Notes: generated by a model from the letters alone, not told the origin. A stretch of DNA of 6,569 bases from Paracoccaceae bacterium (GCA_003565055.1 PXDM01000173.1:1-6569); one strand, 5' to 3'; shown: positions 1 through 6,029, counted from the stretch's first letter. Made by a program: numbers and translations.

Positions 1-864
1 GTCGATGGCGATCATCAGACGCGGCTGGGGCCGCGGCGCGGTCAGGTTGGGCTGCCAGGGGGGCATATGTTCGTTTTGTGCAAGTGCTGCCCCGGCCATG
101 GCGAGCCAGCGCCGGGCCGGTTGCAGCGGCGCGGGGCTGAGTTTGTGCAAACTGGCGCGGTTCAGCCAATGGCGCAGCACGCGCTCCCAGGGGATATGCG
201 GGCGCGGCAGATCGGCAAGCCGCGCGCCAATCGCACCAAGCCCCAGCCCGGATGACCGGCCAAGCGCCATCGCGCGGGCCATGTGGCCGCGCCAATCGCC
301 CTCGTCAAGATCGCCCGCGCCCTCGGCATCCTCGCCAGTGCCCGGCGAGAGGTCGGGCCGGAAGCCCGCCTCGCGCGCCTTCGCCTTGAGCGGCCCACGC
401 CCCGGCCCACCGGAGGCATAGAGGCGGAAATACAGCCGCTCCGCGTCCCATGTGGACAGCGCCTGCGGGCCCGTCTGGCCGAGCAGGCTTTGCAGCGTGA
501 GCGTCGGGCGCGGCAGGGCGTGACCGGCGGCGAGGATCGTTTCATTGACGATGGCATCGCAGGCCATTTGCCAGATCTCGGCGTCGAATTCCGCACCGAG
601 TCGCTCTTGCATCGCGGCCATGCGCGACGGGTGTTGCAGGGCCACATGCAGAATGTGATGGCCCGCCAGTCCGATCTGCAAATGCCGGGGTTGCGCCGCG
701 AATTCAGGACCATAGCAGATATCGCGCCCGGCGGTCGCAACCATCGCCACATCATCGCTGTCACGGTGACGACACCAGAGCGAGAGGGTCGCCAGCGCTG
801 GGTCCTGCTCACTCAGCGCCTGCAGCGCCGCTGTGGCGCGGCGGGAATGCTGGGCGTCACGCAA
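1..864 (-). CDS. DUF2201 putative metallopeptidase / VWA-like protein, partial (C-terminus beyond window edge)
   Basis: An open minus-strand frame runs from the end of the MoxR gene to the window edge (288 codons, no stop), so the gene is cut. The translation resembles DUF2201 proteins, which have an N-terminal putative metallopeptidase domain and a C-terminal VWA-like domain. Counting from the TTG at 864, the N-terminus reads HSRRATAALQALSEQDPALA. The zinc-site region GHHILHVALQH is at residues 68-78 and is followed by IWQMACDAIVNETILAAG (residues 97-114), the usual second conserved block. A Gly/Asp-rich linker lies near 150-195. The last residues, PRLMIAID, look like the first VWA strand leading into a MIDAS motif outside the window. 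The expected catalytic Glu of HExxH is His70. The TTG overlaps the ATPase stop by 8 nt (TTGCGTGA) with GAGG upstream; in-frame ATGs at 891 and 900 are alternatives. The role is unknown; MoxR-VWA pairs usually act as chaperones that assemble or activate other proteins. Confidence 0.85.
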   Translation of the reverse strand, partial: MRDAQHSRRATAALQALSEQDPALATLSLWCRHRDSDDVAMVATAGRDICYGPEFAAQPRHLQIGLAGHHILHVALQHPSRMAAMQERLGAEFDAEIWQMACDAIVNETILAAGHALPRPTLTLQSLLGQTGPQALSTWDAERLYFRLYASGGPGRGPLKAKAREAGFRPDLSPGTGEDAEGAGDLDEGDWRGHMARAMALGRSSGLGLGAIGARLADLPRPHIPWERVLRHWLNRASLHKLSPAPLQPARRWLAMAGAALAQNEHMPPWQPNLTAPRPQPRLMIAID

Positions 865-1969
865 GCCCCTCGGCCTCGCGTTCGCGGGCATAGTCCGCAT
901 AGGCAGCCGATTTCAGGAAAGCGTCCTGCCAGCCCTGTTCCAGCGCGCGGGCGATCAGCAACTCAAACCCATGCGTGCCGAGTTCGGCCAAAGGCATGGC
1001 GCTGAAGGGTGCGCCGAGTTCCTCGCCAAGCTTGCGGATTTCAGCCATGATTTCGATGATCTGACCAAGGTTTTCGCTATTTGCGCGCATGACCAGCGCA
1101 TAGGCAAGCGCGGTCATGCCATGGAGCGCGCGCGGATAAAGCGGGCTGCGCCCGCGCGGGGGCGCGTCCAGCAGCGCATCGACCTGCACAGTGGCGGCGA
1201 TGTCGTCCATCACAAGGCGAAACTCGGCGGCAATCGCTTCGCCCAACACGCCCGCGATGGCAATATTGCGCGTGGCGCGGTCGGGCAGCGCTTGCAGAAG
1301 CGTCGAAACCCGCGCCCATGAACGCGGCGTGCAGGCGATCATCTCGCCATCGCGCAGCGCGGTTTCGGTTGTGTCGAGGCAATCGGGCCGGGTGCGGATG
1401 AAGGCGATCACCGCCGGGTCGAGCCCGCGCGGCAACGCGTAGCCGGTCAGCCAGTCATCGGCGCTCGCGGTCAGGTGCAGGTGGATCAGCCGGTCGGAAA
1501 GCGCCGTGCCCATCTCATAGGCGACAGCGCCATCCTCGACCATATTGCCGGCGGCGATGACCATGCAACTATCGGGCAGAATATGCGCGCCCACGCGGCG
1601 TTCTTGCAAGAGCCCGTAGACAGTGGGTTGCAGATGCGGTGCGGCGGCGGTCAATTCGTCGAGAAACAGGATGGAGGGCCGCTCCGGATCATCGGGCAAG
1701 TCCTCGGGACGAAACCAGACCGTGCGCTGGCGCTCCATGTCGAAAAAAGGCAAGCCGCGCAGGTCTTGCGGCTCGATGGTGGTCAGGCGCAGGTCATAGA
1801 GTTTTGCACCAATATCAGCGGCAAGGCTCTGGATGATCTCAGTTTTCCCGATGCCGGGGCGCCCGTGCAGCATCCAGCTTGCGCGAAGTTGTCCAGAACG
1901 CTGCGCCTGCCAGCCTTGTTGCAAAACTGCAAAGGCCTGTCCGGTGGTGATGGGCGGAGCATTGAGCAT
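857..1969 (-). CDS. MoxR-family AAA+ ATPase
   Basis: This is a 370-residue cytoplasmic ATPase of the MoxR branch of AAA+ proteins. Walker A is GRPGIGKT (36-43), the MoxR-typical DLRGLP is at 69-74, and Walker B is ILFLDEL (100-106, Asp104/Glu105). The sensor 1 segment AAGN ends at Asn142, SDRL gives a candidate arginine finger at Arg160, and TPRSW with Arg216 fits sensor 2. All catalytic elements are present, so it should hydrolyse ATP. The C-terminal third is helical with no further recognised domain. Its stop overlaps the start region of the DUF2201 gene, which points to translational coupling and a shared complex. By analogy with RavA-ViaA, NorQ-NorD and CbbQ-CbbO, the pair may remodel or activate a client protein. 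The client is unknown, and nothing in the sequence ties it to ectoine except adjacency. The ATG at 1969 has only a weak AGG about 6 nt upstream. Confidence 0.94.
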   Translation of the reverse strand: MLNAPPITTGQAFAVLQQGWQAQRSGQLRASWMLHGRPGIGKTEIIQSLAADIGAKLYDLRLTTIEPQDLRGLPFFDMERQRTVWFRPEDLPDDPERPSILFLDELTAAAPHLQPTVYGLLQERRVGAHILPDSCMVIAAGNMVEDGAVAYEMGTALSDRLIHLHLTASADDWLTGYALPRGLDPAVIAFIRTRPDCLDTTETALRDGEMIACTPRSWARVSTLLQALPDRATRNIAIAGVLGEAIAAEFRLVMDDIAATVQVDALLDAPPRGRSPLYPRALHGMTALAYALVMRANSENLGQIIEIMAEIRKLGEELGAPFSAMPLAELGTHGFELLIARALEQGWQDAFLKSAAYADYAREREAEGLA

Positions 1970-1991
1970 TGTGGCCTGCTTCGGTCGCTTT

Positions 1992-2018
1992 CGGTTGCGC
2001 CATTATGTGGCGCAACCG
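1992..2018. repeat. perfect 10-bp inverted repeat between ask_ect and the MoxR gene
   Basis: The arms CGGTTGCGCC (1992-2001) and GGCGCAACCG (2009-2018) are exact reverse complements around a 7-nt centre (2002-2008). Neither strand shows a T-tract after the stem, so a classical intrinsic terminator is unlikely. The centre contains the -10 box of a candidate minus-strand promoter, so an operator is the more attractive reading. An RNA stem that pauses or stabilises the transcript is also possible. A shorter outer pair, GCCTGC (1974-1979) and GCAGGC (2019-2024), flanks it asymmetrically. Confidence 0.6.
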
Positions 2019-2031
2019 GCAGGCGAGGCAA
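2002..2031 (-). promoter_or_regulatory. candidate sigma70 promoter for the MoxR/DUF2201 pair
   Basis: On the minus strand, TTGCCT (2031-2026) is followed after 18 nt by CATAAT (2007-2002), a 4/6 and a 5/6 match to the sigma70 boxes. Transcription would start near 1995, about 26 nt before the ATPase ATG at 1969. The -35 lies just after the ask_ect stop, and the -10 sits in the loop of the inverted repeat at 1992-2018. This is a sequence match only. Confidence 0.4.
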
Positions 2032-2032
2032 G

Positions 2033-3457
2033 TCAGGCCACCAGCTTAGGGCGCGCTTTTTGTTCCCCGACAAAGGCCGCATGCAGCGCCTTGATACTTT
2101 CATCAAGCTTGTCACGCGGAACGAGGAATTGCACCTCGACCCGGCGCAGCCCTTGCTGGGCGCCATGGACCTCGATCCCGGCGTCCTGCAGGGCTTGCAA
2201 CCCGCGCAGCAGCACCTGCACTTCGCTCAAGTCCGAGCCGATGGCCGAGACGAGCGCAAGCGAGCGCGCCGTGACCGTGGCATTGGGATAGGTCTTGAGC
2301 ACATCGGCTTCGGCGCGTTTGATGGCCTTGAGCGAGCCCGACAGATAATGCGTGATCGTGTTGGCGTTGGAATGTTTCGAGACGATCCAGAGCCTGTGGC
2401 GCGTGAGTGCTTCAAGCGCGCAGGCGTCATAGCCCTTGAGGCCAACCATATCCGGCTCATGCAACTCAAAAGCCTGCACTTCCAGCCCCGTGACCATTTC
2501 GACGCGCCCCGCTTCGCCCCCCTCAGGCCCGATCAGCGTGCCGGGATCCTCTGGCTCGAACGCATTGGTTACCCGCAAGGGCACATCGGCGCGGCGCAGG
2601 ATGCGCGCGGCATTGGGGTGGATCGCTTCCATCCCGAGATTTGAGAGCTGATCAGCCACATCATAGCTGGTGCGCCCGATCTTCACCGTATTCTCGACGC
2701 CGACGATTTTCGGGTCAGCGCTGGAAAGGTGAAACTCCTTGTGAATCAGCGCTTCGCGGGCATTGGTCTGCGCGGCGAGATGGGCGAAGACGACTTCGGA
2801 ATAGCCGCGATCATATTCGCGCATCAGCCCTTCGTCGCAATGCGCGTAGCCCGTAACGATGGGCATTTCCGTCGTCAGGTCAATATCGGCCATCGCCTGC
2901 GCCAAGCGCTCGGCGAGTTTCGGGTTCGCCGTGTCGCGCCAGCCCGACAGATCGACAAATCGCGCATTGACGCCTTCGCGTTGCAACATCAGCGTCAGAA
3001 CAAAGGCAGAATGCGCCTCGCCCAAGCCCGAGAGCAATTCGCGGACTGTGTGCATTTGCTGCGCGATGCGGAAATGGCCGTAACTGCCGAGGCGCTGCAG
3101 ATCCATCAGGCAAGCGCGCGCGCCTTCCATCCGGTCGCGCACAAATGCATCGGCGCGGTCGCGGTCGGCAGCGTGGCTGAGCAGCTCACTGTGGACACCG
3201 CACATGCACTCGGCAGTTTCGCGCAGGCTGTCTTGCCAACCTGCGCCCCGGTCATCAGAGGCAAAGCGGGCATAGACACCGGGCGAGCCGGTTTTCTTGT
3301 GCTCCAGCAGCATGTTGGTGATGCCGCCAAAAGCGGACACCACGAAAACGCGGTTATAGAGGTCGTCGGGTTTGCGATTGCCCAGAAACAGCTTTTCCAC
3401 CAGTTCCGGGGCGCGGCTCATGGATGTGCCGCCGATTTTCTCGACTGTGTGACTCAT
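2033..3457 (-). CDS. ask_ect: ectoine-specialised aspartate kinase (Ask_Ect)
   Basis: This enzyme phosphorylates L-aspartate with ATP to give 4-phospho-aspartate, the entry step towards aspartate semialdehyde and ectoine. At 474 residues it has the length I expect for the Ask_Ect group. The N-terminal kinase motif VEKIGGTS (5-12, Lys7) and SAFGGITNML (41-50) are clear. DRGYSEVVFAHLAA (216-229) and SSADPKIVG (245-253) complete the amino-acid-kinase fold. Two ACT-type regulatory regions follow, at about 322-390 and 397-470. Known Ask_Ect enzymes differ from housekeeping LysC in their feedback control, which would keep precursor flowing during osmotic stress; that is family knowledge, not visible here. 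The start at 3457 is fixed by the kinase motif and by family resemblance. It has no purine-rich Shine-Dalgarno sequence in the preceding 15 nt. It lies 42 nt after ectC and is probably co-transcribed with it. Confidence 0.96.
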   Translation of the reverse strand: MSHTVEKIGGTSMSRAPELVEKLFLGNRKPDDLYNRVFVVSAFGGITNMLLEHKKTGSPGVYARFASDDRGAGWQDSLRETAECMCGVHSELLSHAADRDRADAFVRDRMEGARACLMDLQRLGSYGHFRIAQQMHTVRELLSGLGEAHSAFVLTLMLQREGVNARFVDLSGWRDTANPKLAERLAQAMADIDLTTEMPIVTGYAHCDEGLMREYDRGYSEVVFAHLAAQTNAREALIHKEFHLSSADPKIVGVENTVKIGRTSYDVADQLSNLGMEAIHPNAARILRRADVPLRVTNAFEPEDPGTLIGPEGGEAGRVEMVTGLEVQAFELHEPDMVGLKGYDACALEALTRHRLWIVSKHSNANTITHYLSGSLKAIKRAEADVLKTYPNATVTARSLALVSAIGSDLSEVQVLLRGLQALQDAGIEVHGAQQGLRRVEVQFLVPRDKLDESIKALHAAFVGEQKARPKLVA

Positions 3458-3469
3458 AGGGGTCGCGAC

Positions 3470-3485
3470 GGGTGGCTTTTCACCC
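3470..3485 (-). other. small hairpin upstream of the ask_ect start
   Basis: On the minus strand, GGGTG (3485-3481) can pair with CACCC (3474-3470) across a 6-nt A-rich loop, in the 42-nt gap between ectC and ask_ect. The stem is only 5 bp, but a run of G on one side and further C-runs close to the ATG allow alternative pairing. It may influence translation of ask_ect, which lacks an obvious ribosome binding site. There is no T-tract, so it is not a terminator. Confidence 0.25.
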
Positions 3486-3499
3486 CCGCCGCCCTTTGT

Positions 3500-3886
3500 T
3501 CAGGAAGTTTCCAGCGCGTAAGACCCGTCGGCCTGATGCACTTCTTTACCCGTCACAGGCGGGTTGAAGCAGCAGGCAAAGACGCATTCGGTCTTGCAGC
3601 GCAGCGTGTGCTTGTCGTGCTGGTCGAGCGCATACATCACACCGGGGCGGATTTCATGCACTTCGCCCGTGGCAAGATCTTCGATGCTGCCCTCGCCCGA
3701 GATGCAATAGACGCTCTCGAAATGGTTCTTGTAGTGGAATGTGTGCTCGCTGCCTGCGGCGATGGTGGTGATGTGGAAGGAAAACCCCATCCCGTCATCG
3801 GCCAGCAGCATGCGCACGGATTCCCATTTCTGGTCGGCCACGCGACGCTCGGTCGTCTTGGCCTGGTGAAAGTCACGAATGATCAT
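3500..3886 (-). CDS. ectC: L-ectoine synthase EctC
   Basis: EctC is a small cytoplasmic cupin-fold enzyme. It cyclises N-gamma-acetyl-L-2,4-diaminobutyrate to ectoine with loss of water, the last step of the pathway. The protein has 128 residues, which is typical. It begins MIIRDF, very close to the usual family start. The cupin core is visible around FHYKNHFESVYCISGEG (50-66) and PGVMYALDQHDKHTLR (81-96). Glu57, Tyr85 and His93 fall at the positions described for the metal site of characterised EctC enzymes, so the protein should be active. Its ATG lies 6 nt after the ectB stop, and the GGAG that serves as its ribosome binding site overlaps the end of ectB. This implies tight co-expression with ectB. 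Confidence 0.98.
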   Translation of the reverse strand: MIIRDFHQAKTTERRVADQKWESVRMLLADDGMGFSFHITTIAAGSEHTFHYKNHFESVYCISGEGSIEDLATGEVHEIRPGVMYALDQHDKHTLRCKTECVFACCFNPPVTGKEVHQADGSYALETS

Positions 3887-3892
3887 GTGCTG

Positions 3893-5170
3893 TTACTCCG
3901 CTGCGATTTTCTGGGTCTGGATCTCGGCCTTCACGGCGGCTTCCAGAATGTCCAGACCGGCGGCGAATTGTGCCTGCGGGATTGTCAGCGGCGCGAGCAC
4001 CTTGACGACCTCGTCATGCGCGCCAGAGGTCTCGATGATCAGACCATCACGGAAGCAGGTCGCACAGACGCTGGCAGCCATGTCGCCCGAGCCCAGATCG
4101 ATGCCCTGCATCATGCCGCGCCCCTTCAGGCTTGCACCGGGAACCAGTGCGGCAATCGCCTGCAGACGCTCGGTCAGATAGGCCGATTTCTCGGCAGTCT
4201 GGCGCTGGAAGCTGTCATCGGACCAGAATTTCTCGATCGCCACGCGGGCCGTGACGAAGGCGTGATTGTTGCCGCGGAACGTGCCGTTATGTTCCGCCGG
4301 TTTCCAGATATCGAGATCCGGGCGGATCAGCAGCGCCGCCATCGGCAGGCCCATGCCCGACAGCGATTTCGCAAGCGGGATGAGGTCAGGCGTGATGCCC
4401 ATCTCCTCAAAGCTGAAAAACGGACCCGTGCGACCGATCCCGGCCTGAATATCGTCCATGATCACCAGCGCGCCATGTTCGCGGGCCAGTGCCTCGATGC
4501 CTTGCAGGAAGTCTTTGGACGCGGCGTTCAGCCCGCCTTCGCCCTGCACAGGCTCGATCAGGAACGCCGCAGGGGCGTCAATGCCGCTCGACGGGTTTGC
4601 GAGCATCGCGCGGATCATCGCGAGGCTGTCGACGCCTTCCAGCGCGCCCTCATAGGGCATGCGCACGACGCCGCTGAGCGTGGTGCCTGCGCCTGCGCGC
4701 TTGCCGGCATTGCCCGTGGCCGCGAGCGCGCCCATGGTCATGCCGTGAAAGCCGTTGGTGAAGGCGATGATCGTGTCGCGGCCTGTGGTCTTGCGCGCGA
4801 GTTTCATCGCGGCCTCCACAGCGTTTGTCCCTGTGGGTCCGGTGAACATGACCTTGTGTTCCATGCCGCGCGGGGCAAGGATCAGGCGCTCGAAAGCGTC
4901 AAGAAACGCTTCCTTGGCGCTCGTGTGCATGTCGAGCCCGTGGGTTACGCCGTCAGCGGTCAGATGCTCGATCAGCGCGGCCTTCATGTCCGGGTCGTTA
5001 TGGCCGTAATTCAGCGAAGAACAGCCCGCGAGAAAATCGGTGTATTCGCGCCCGTTGCTGTCGGTCAGGGTCGCGTTCCGGGCTTTGGTGAAGCTCACCG
5101 GAAAGGCGCGGCAGTAGCTGCGCGCCTCGGATTCGCGGCGGTCATAGATCGTCGTGACATTATTGGTCAT
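3893..5170 (-). CDS. ectB: diaminobutyrate--2-oxoglutarate aminotransferase EctB
   Basis: EctB is a PLP-dependent class III aminotransferase. It converts L-aspartate 4-semialdehyde with glutamate as amino donor to L-2,4-diaminobutyrate and 2-oxoglutarate, the first committed step to ectoine. The 425-residue protein shows the phosphate-binding loop GPTGTNA (111-117) and FHG (141-143). IMDDIQAGIGRTG (237-249) carries the aspartate that contacts the PLP ring nitrogen (Asp239), and LAKSLSGMGLP has the Schiff-base lysine at Lys268. EPVQGEGG (206-213) is also standard. All catalytic residues expected for the family are present. It follows ectA after 42 nt and precedes ectC by 6 nt. GAAAGG lies about 10 nt upstream of the ATG as a plausible ribosome binding site. 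The PvdH/Dat-type diaminobutyrate aminotransferases are related, but the ectABC context settles the assignment. Confidence 0.98.
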   Translation of the reverse strand: MTNNVTTIYDRRESEARSYCRAFPVSFTKARNATLTDSNGREYTDFLAGCSSLNYGHNDPDMKAALIEHLTADGVTHGLDMHTSAKEAFLDAFERLILAPRGMEHKVMFTGPTGTNAVEAAMKLARKTTGRDTIIAFTNGFHGMTMGALAATGNAGKRAGAGTTLSGVVRMPYEGALEGVDSLAMIRAMLANPSSGIDAPAAFLIEPVQGEGGLNAASKDFLQGIEALAREHGALVIMDDIQAGIGRTGPFFSFEEMGITPDLIPLAKSLSGMGLPMAALLIRPDLDIWKPAEHNGTFRGNNHAFVTARVAIEKFWSDDSFQRQTAEKSAYLTERLQAIAALVPGASLKGRGMMQGIDLGSGDMAASVCATCFRDGLIIETSGAHDEVVKVLAPLTIPQAQFAAGLDILEAAVKAEIQTQKIAAE

Positions 5171-5183
5171 GGCGTTGTGCCTT

Positions 5184-5195
5184 TCAAAATTTTGA
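5184..5195. repeat. 12-bp perfect palindrome in the ectA-ectB gap
   Basis: TCAAAATTTTGA reads the same on both strands and occupies the middle of the 42-nt gap between ectA and ectB, about 14 nt upstream of the ectB ATG. It is AT-rich in a GC-rich setting. As RNA it would form only a weak stem, so its role, if any, is unclear. Confidence 0.4.
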
Positions 5196-5212
5196 GACAG
5201 GGAGGCAGCAGA

Positions 5213-5749
5213 TCACGCCGCGAGGCGCAGGCCTTTGCGCGGCAGGCTGATCGTGACCAGATGTTCGGTCGCATGCTGCCCATCAAGATGTGCATGCCGC
5301 TCATAATGCGGCGCGTCGCTCAGCTCGCCTCCCATATCGCGGGCGAAGCTGCGAAACAGCCCCCAGGAGGCTTCGTTGGAGCGGGTGATCGTGGTTTCCA
5401 TCTGCCGCACAGCGCGGCAGGCCGGGCGGCCCATCAACTCGCGCAACATCTGCTTGCCAAGCCCGAGGCCGCGCGCGTCTGCGTGCACAGCAACCTGCCA
5501 GACAAACAGCGTGTCGGGCTTTTCGGGCGGGATATGGCCTGAGATCCACCCCAGAAACTGCCCATCGCGCTCTGCAATGATGCAGGTCTGCGCGAAGTGG
5601 TCGCATTGGACAAGGTTCATATACATCGAATTCTGATCCAATGGCGGGCAGGCCGCGACAAGCTTCCACACATCTGATCCGTCTACCTTGGACGGACGGC
5701 GAAAGGTAACGGCGGCTTGTGGCTGGATGGATACTGAATGTTTTGTCAT
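5213..5749 (-). CDS. ectA: L-2,4-diaminobutyrate acetyltransferase EctA
   Basis: EctA is a GNAT-fold enzyme that transfers acetyl from acetyl-CoA to the gamma-amino group of L-2,4-diaminobutyrate, giving the substrate of EctC. With the ATG at 5749 the protein has 178 residues, typical of the family. The acetyl-CoA-binding motif A is VWQVAVHADARGLGLGKQML (83-102). The substrate-side signature LDQNSMYMN (37-45) gives Asp38 and Tyr43. Trp84, His159 and Glu162 keep the spacing that I recall for the active-site residues of characterised EctA. The frame stays open upstream to an ATG at 5818. That longer start would place the ectA promoter inside the coding region, and MTKHSVSIQPQ has the look of a normal N-terminus with AGGGA just upstream, so 5749 is preferred. 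It is the first gene of the ectABC-ask_ect operon and is presumably osmotically induced. Confidence 0.97.
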   Translation of the reverse strand: MTKHSVSIQPQAAVTFRRPSKVDGSDVWKLVAACPPLDQNSMYMNLVQCDHFAQTCIIAERDGQFLGWISGHIPPEKPDTLFVWQVAVHADARGLGLGKQMLRELMGRPACRAVRQMETTITRSNEASWGLFRSFARDMGGELSDAPHYERHAHLDGQHATEHLVTISLPRKGLRLAA

Positions 5750-5774
5750 GGTCCCTGATGAGGCTGCTTCTTGG

Positions 5775-5803
5775 TTGAGTGCTCTATATAGCGAAAGAAT
5801 ATT
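5775..5803 (+). promoter_or_regulatory. possible ectR promoter, overlapping the ectA promoter
   Basis: On the plus strand, TTGAGT (5775-5780) and AATATT (5798-5803) are 17 nt apart, each a 4/6 match to sigma70 boxes. Starting here, the ectR transcript would have a leader of more than 200 nt. A second candidate -35, TTGACT (5836-5841, 5/6), has only a poor -10 (CAAGAT) at a 17-nt spacing. Either is weak evidence. Confidence 0.25.
5781..5792. promoter_or_regulatory. imperfect palindrome over the ectA -10 box, possible EctR operator
   Basis: GCTCTATATAGC pairs with itself in five of six positions and contains the perfect 8-bp palindrome CTATATAG (5784-5791). It covers the ectA -10 box. MarR-family regulators bind short imperfect palindromes, and the studied EctR1 represses by covering the -10 region of an ectA promoter, so this placement fits a repressor site. 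AT-rich promoter sequence produces such palindromes by chance, so it is tentative. Confidence 0.3.
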
Positions 5804-5812
5804 ACTTTTCAA
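5785..5812 (-). promoter_or_regulatory. candidate sigma70 promoter of the ectoine operon
   Basis: On the minus strand, TTGAAA (5812-5807) is followed after 16 nt by TATATA (5790-5785). These match the -35 and -10 consensus at 5/6 and 4/6. Transcription would begin near 5778, leaving a leader of about 29 nt before the ectA ATG at 5749. The position, the AT-rich setting and the lack of another gene make this the best promoter candidate for ectABC-ask_ect. Confidence 0.55.
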
Positions 5813-6029
5813 TGACAAACAAAATTACCCCCTGGTTGACTACTTTTCCCTTTATTTACAAGATATAAGCGCGGAATTTCGGACAACTTCCGGTAGATTT
5901 GTGGATTTTTTCTTTTGGCTTCCAAATTATTCCAATATCAAAACGCTTTTGATCAAATCTGGTTCCGACGCGATGTCAGTCTTGCGCTTTAGCGGGCAAA
6001 CGGGCAATCTGCACATTGCTTTCGACAGG

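Larger units (their letters stand above)
5750..6029. other. AT-rich ectA-ectR divergent intergenic region
   Basis: This 280-bp spacer separates the divergent ectA and ectR starts. By my count 5771-5960 is about 35% GC, far below the flanking genes. It holds the candidate ectA promoter, a possible ectR promoter, the palindrome over the ectA -10 and a 10-bp perfect palindrome TTTGATCAAA (5948-5957). The ectR frame is open through the whole region, but its codons (AGA, ATA, TTA) are unlike those of the neighbouring genes, so I read it as regulatory DNA. Confidence 0.6.

Noticed and set aside
162..812. A 216-codon minus-strand open frame in the DUF2201 region
   Set aside because: Its translation is Arg/Ser/Pro-rich and low in complexity, as expected for an off-frame reading. 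The neighbouring frame (first bases at multiples of three) gives a coherent DUF2201 protein that runs to the window edge.
1992..2018. Intrinsic terminator after ask_ect
   Set aside because: The stem is perfect and GC-rich, but no T-tract follows on the minus strand, and its loop holds a -10-like box.
1475..2644. A 389-codon plus-strand open frame antisense to the MoxR and ask_ect genes
   Set aside because: It is also codon-aligned with the genes on the other strand, so it is open for the same reason. Both minus-strand genes have clear family motifs.
2729..5542. A 937-codon plus-strand open frame antisense to ask_ect, ectC, ectB and ectA
   Set aside because: ectA, ectB, ectC and ask_ect share one minus-strand phase, and this plus frame is codon-aligned with it. 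Stops could arise only opposite TTA, CTA or TCA codons, which are rare in GC-rich genes. The translation resembles no known protein.
5750..5818. Extension of EctA by 23 residues to an ATG at 5818
   Set aside because: It would place the likely ectA promoter inside the gene and make the protein longer than usual. The ATG at 5749 has a ribosome binding site and a typical N-terminus.
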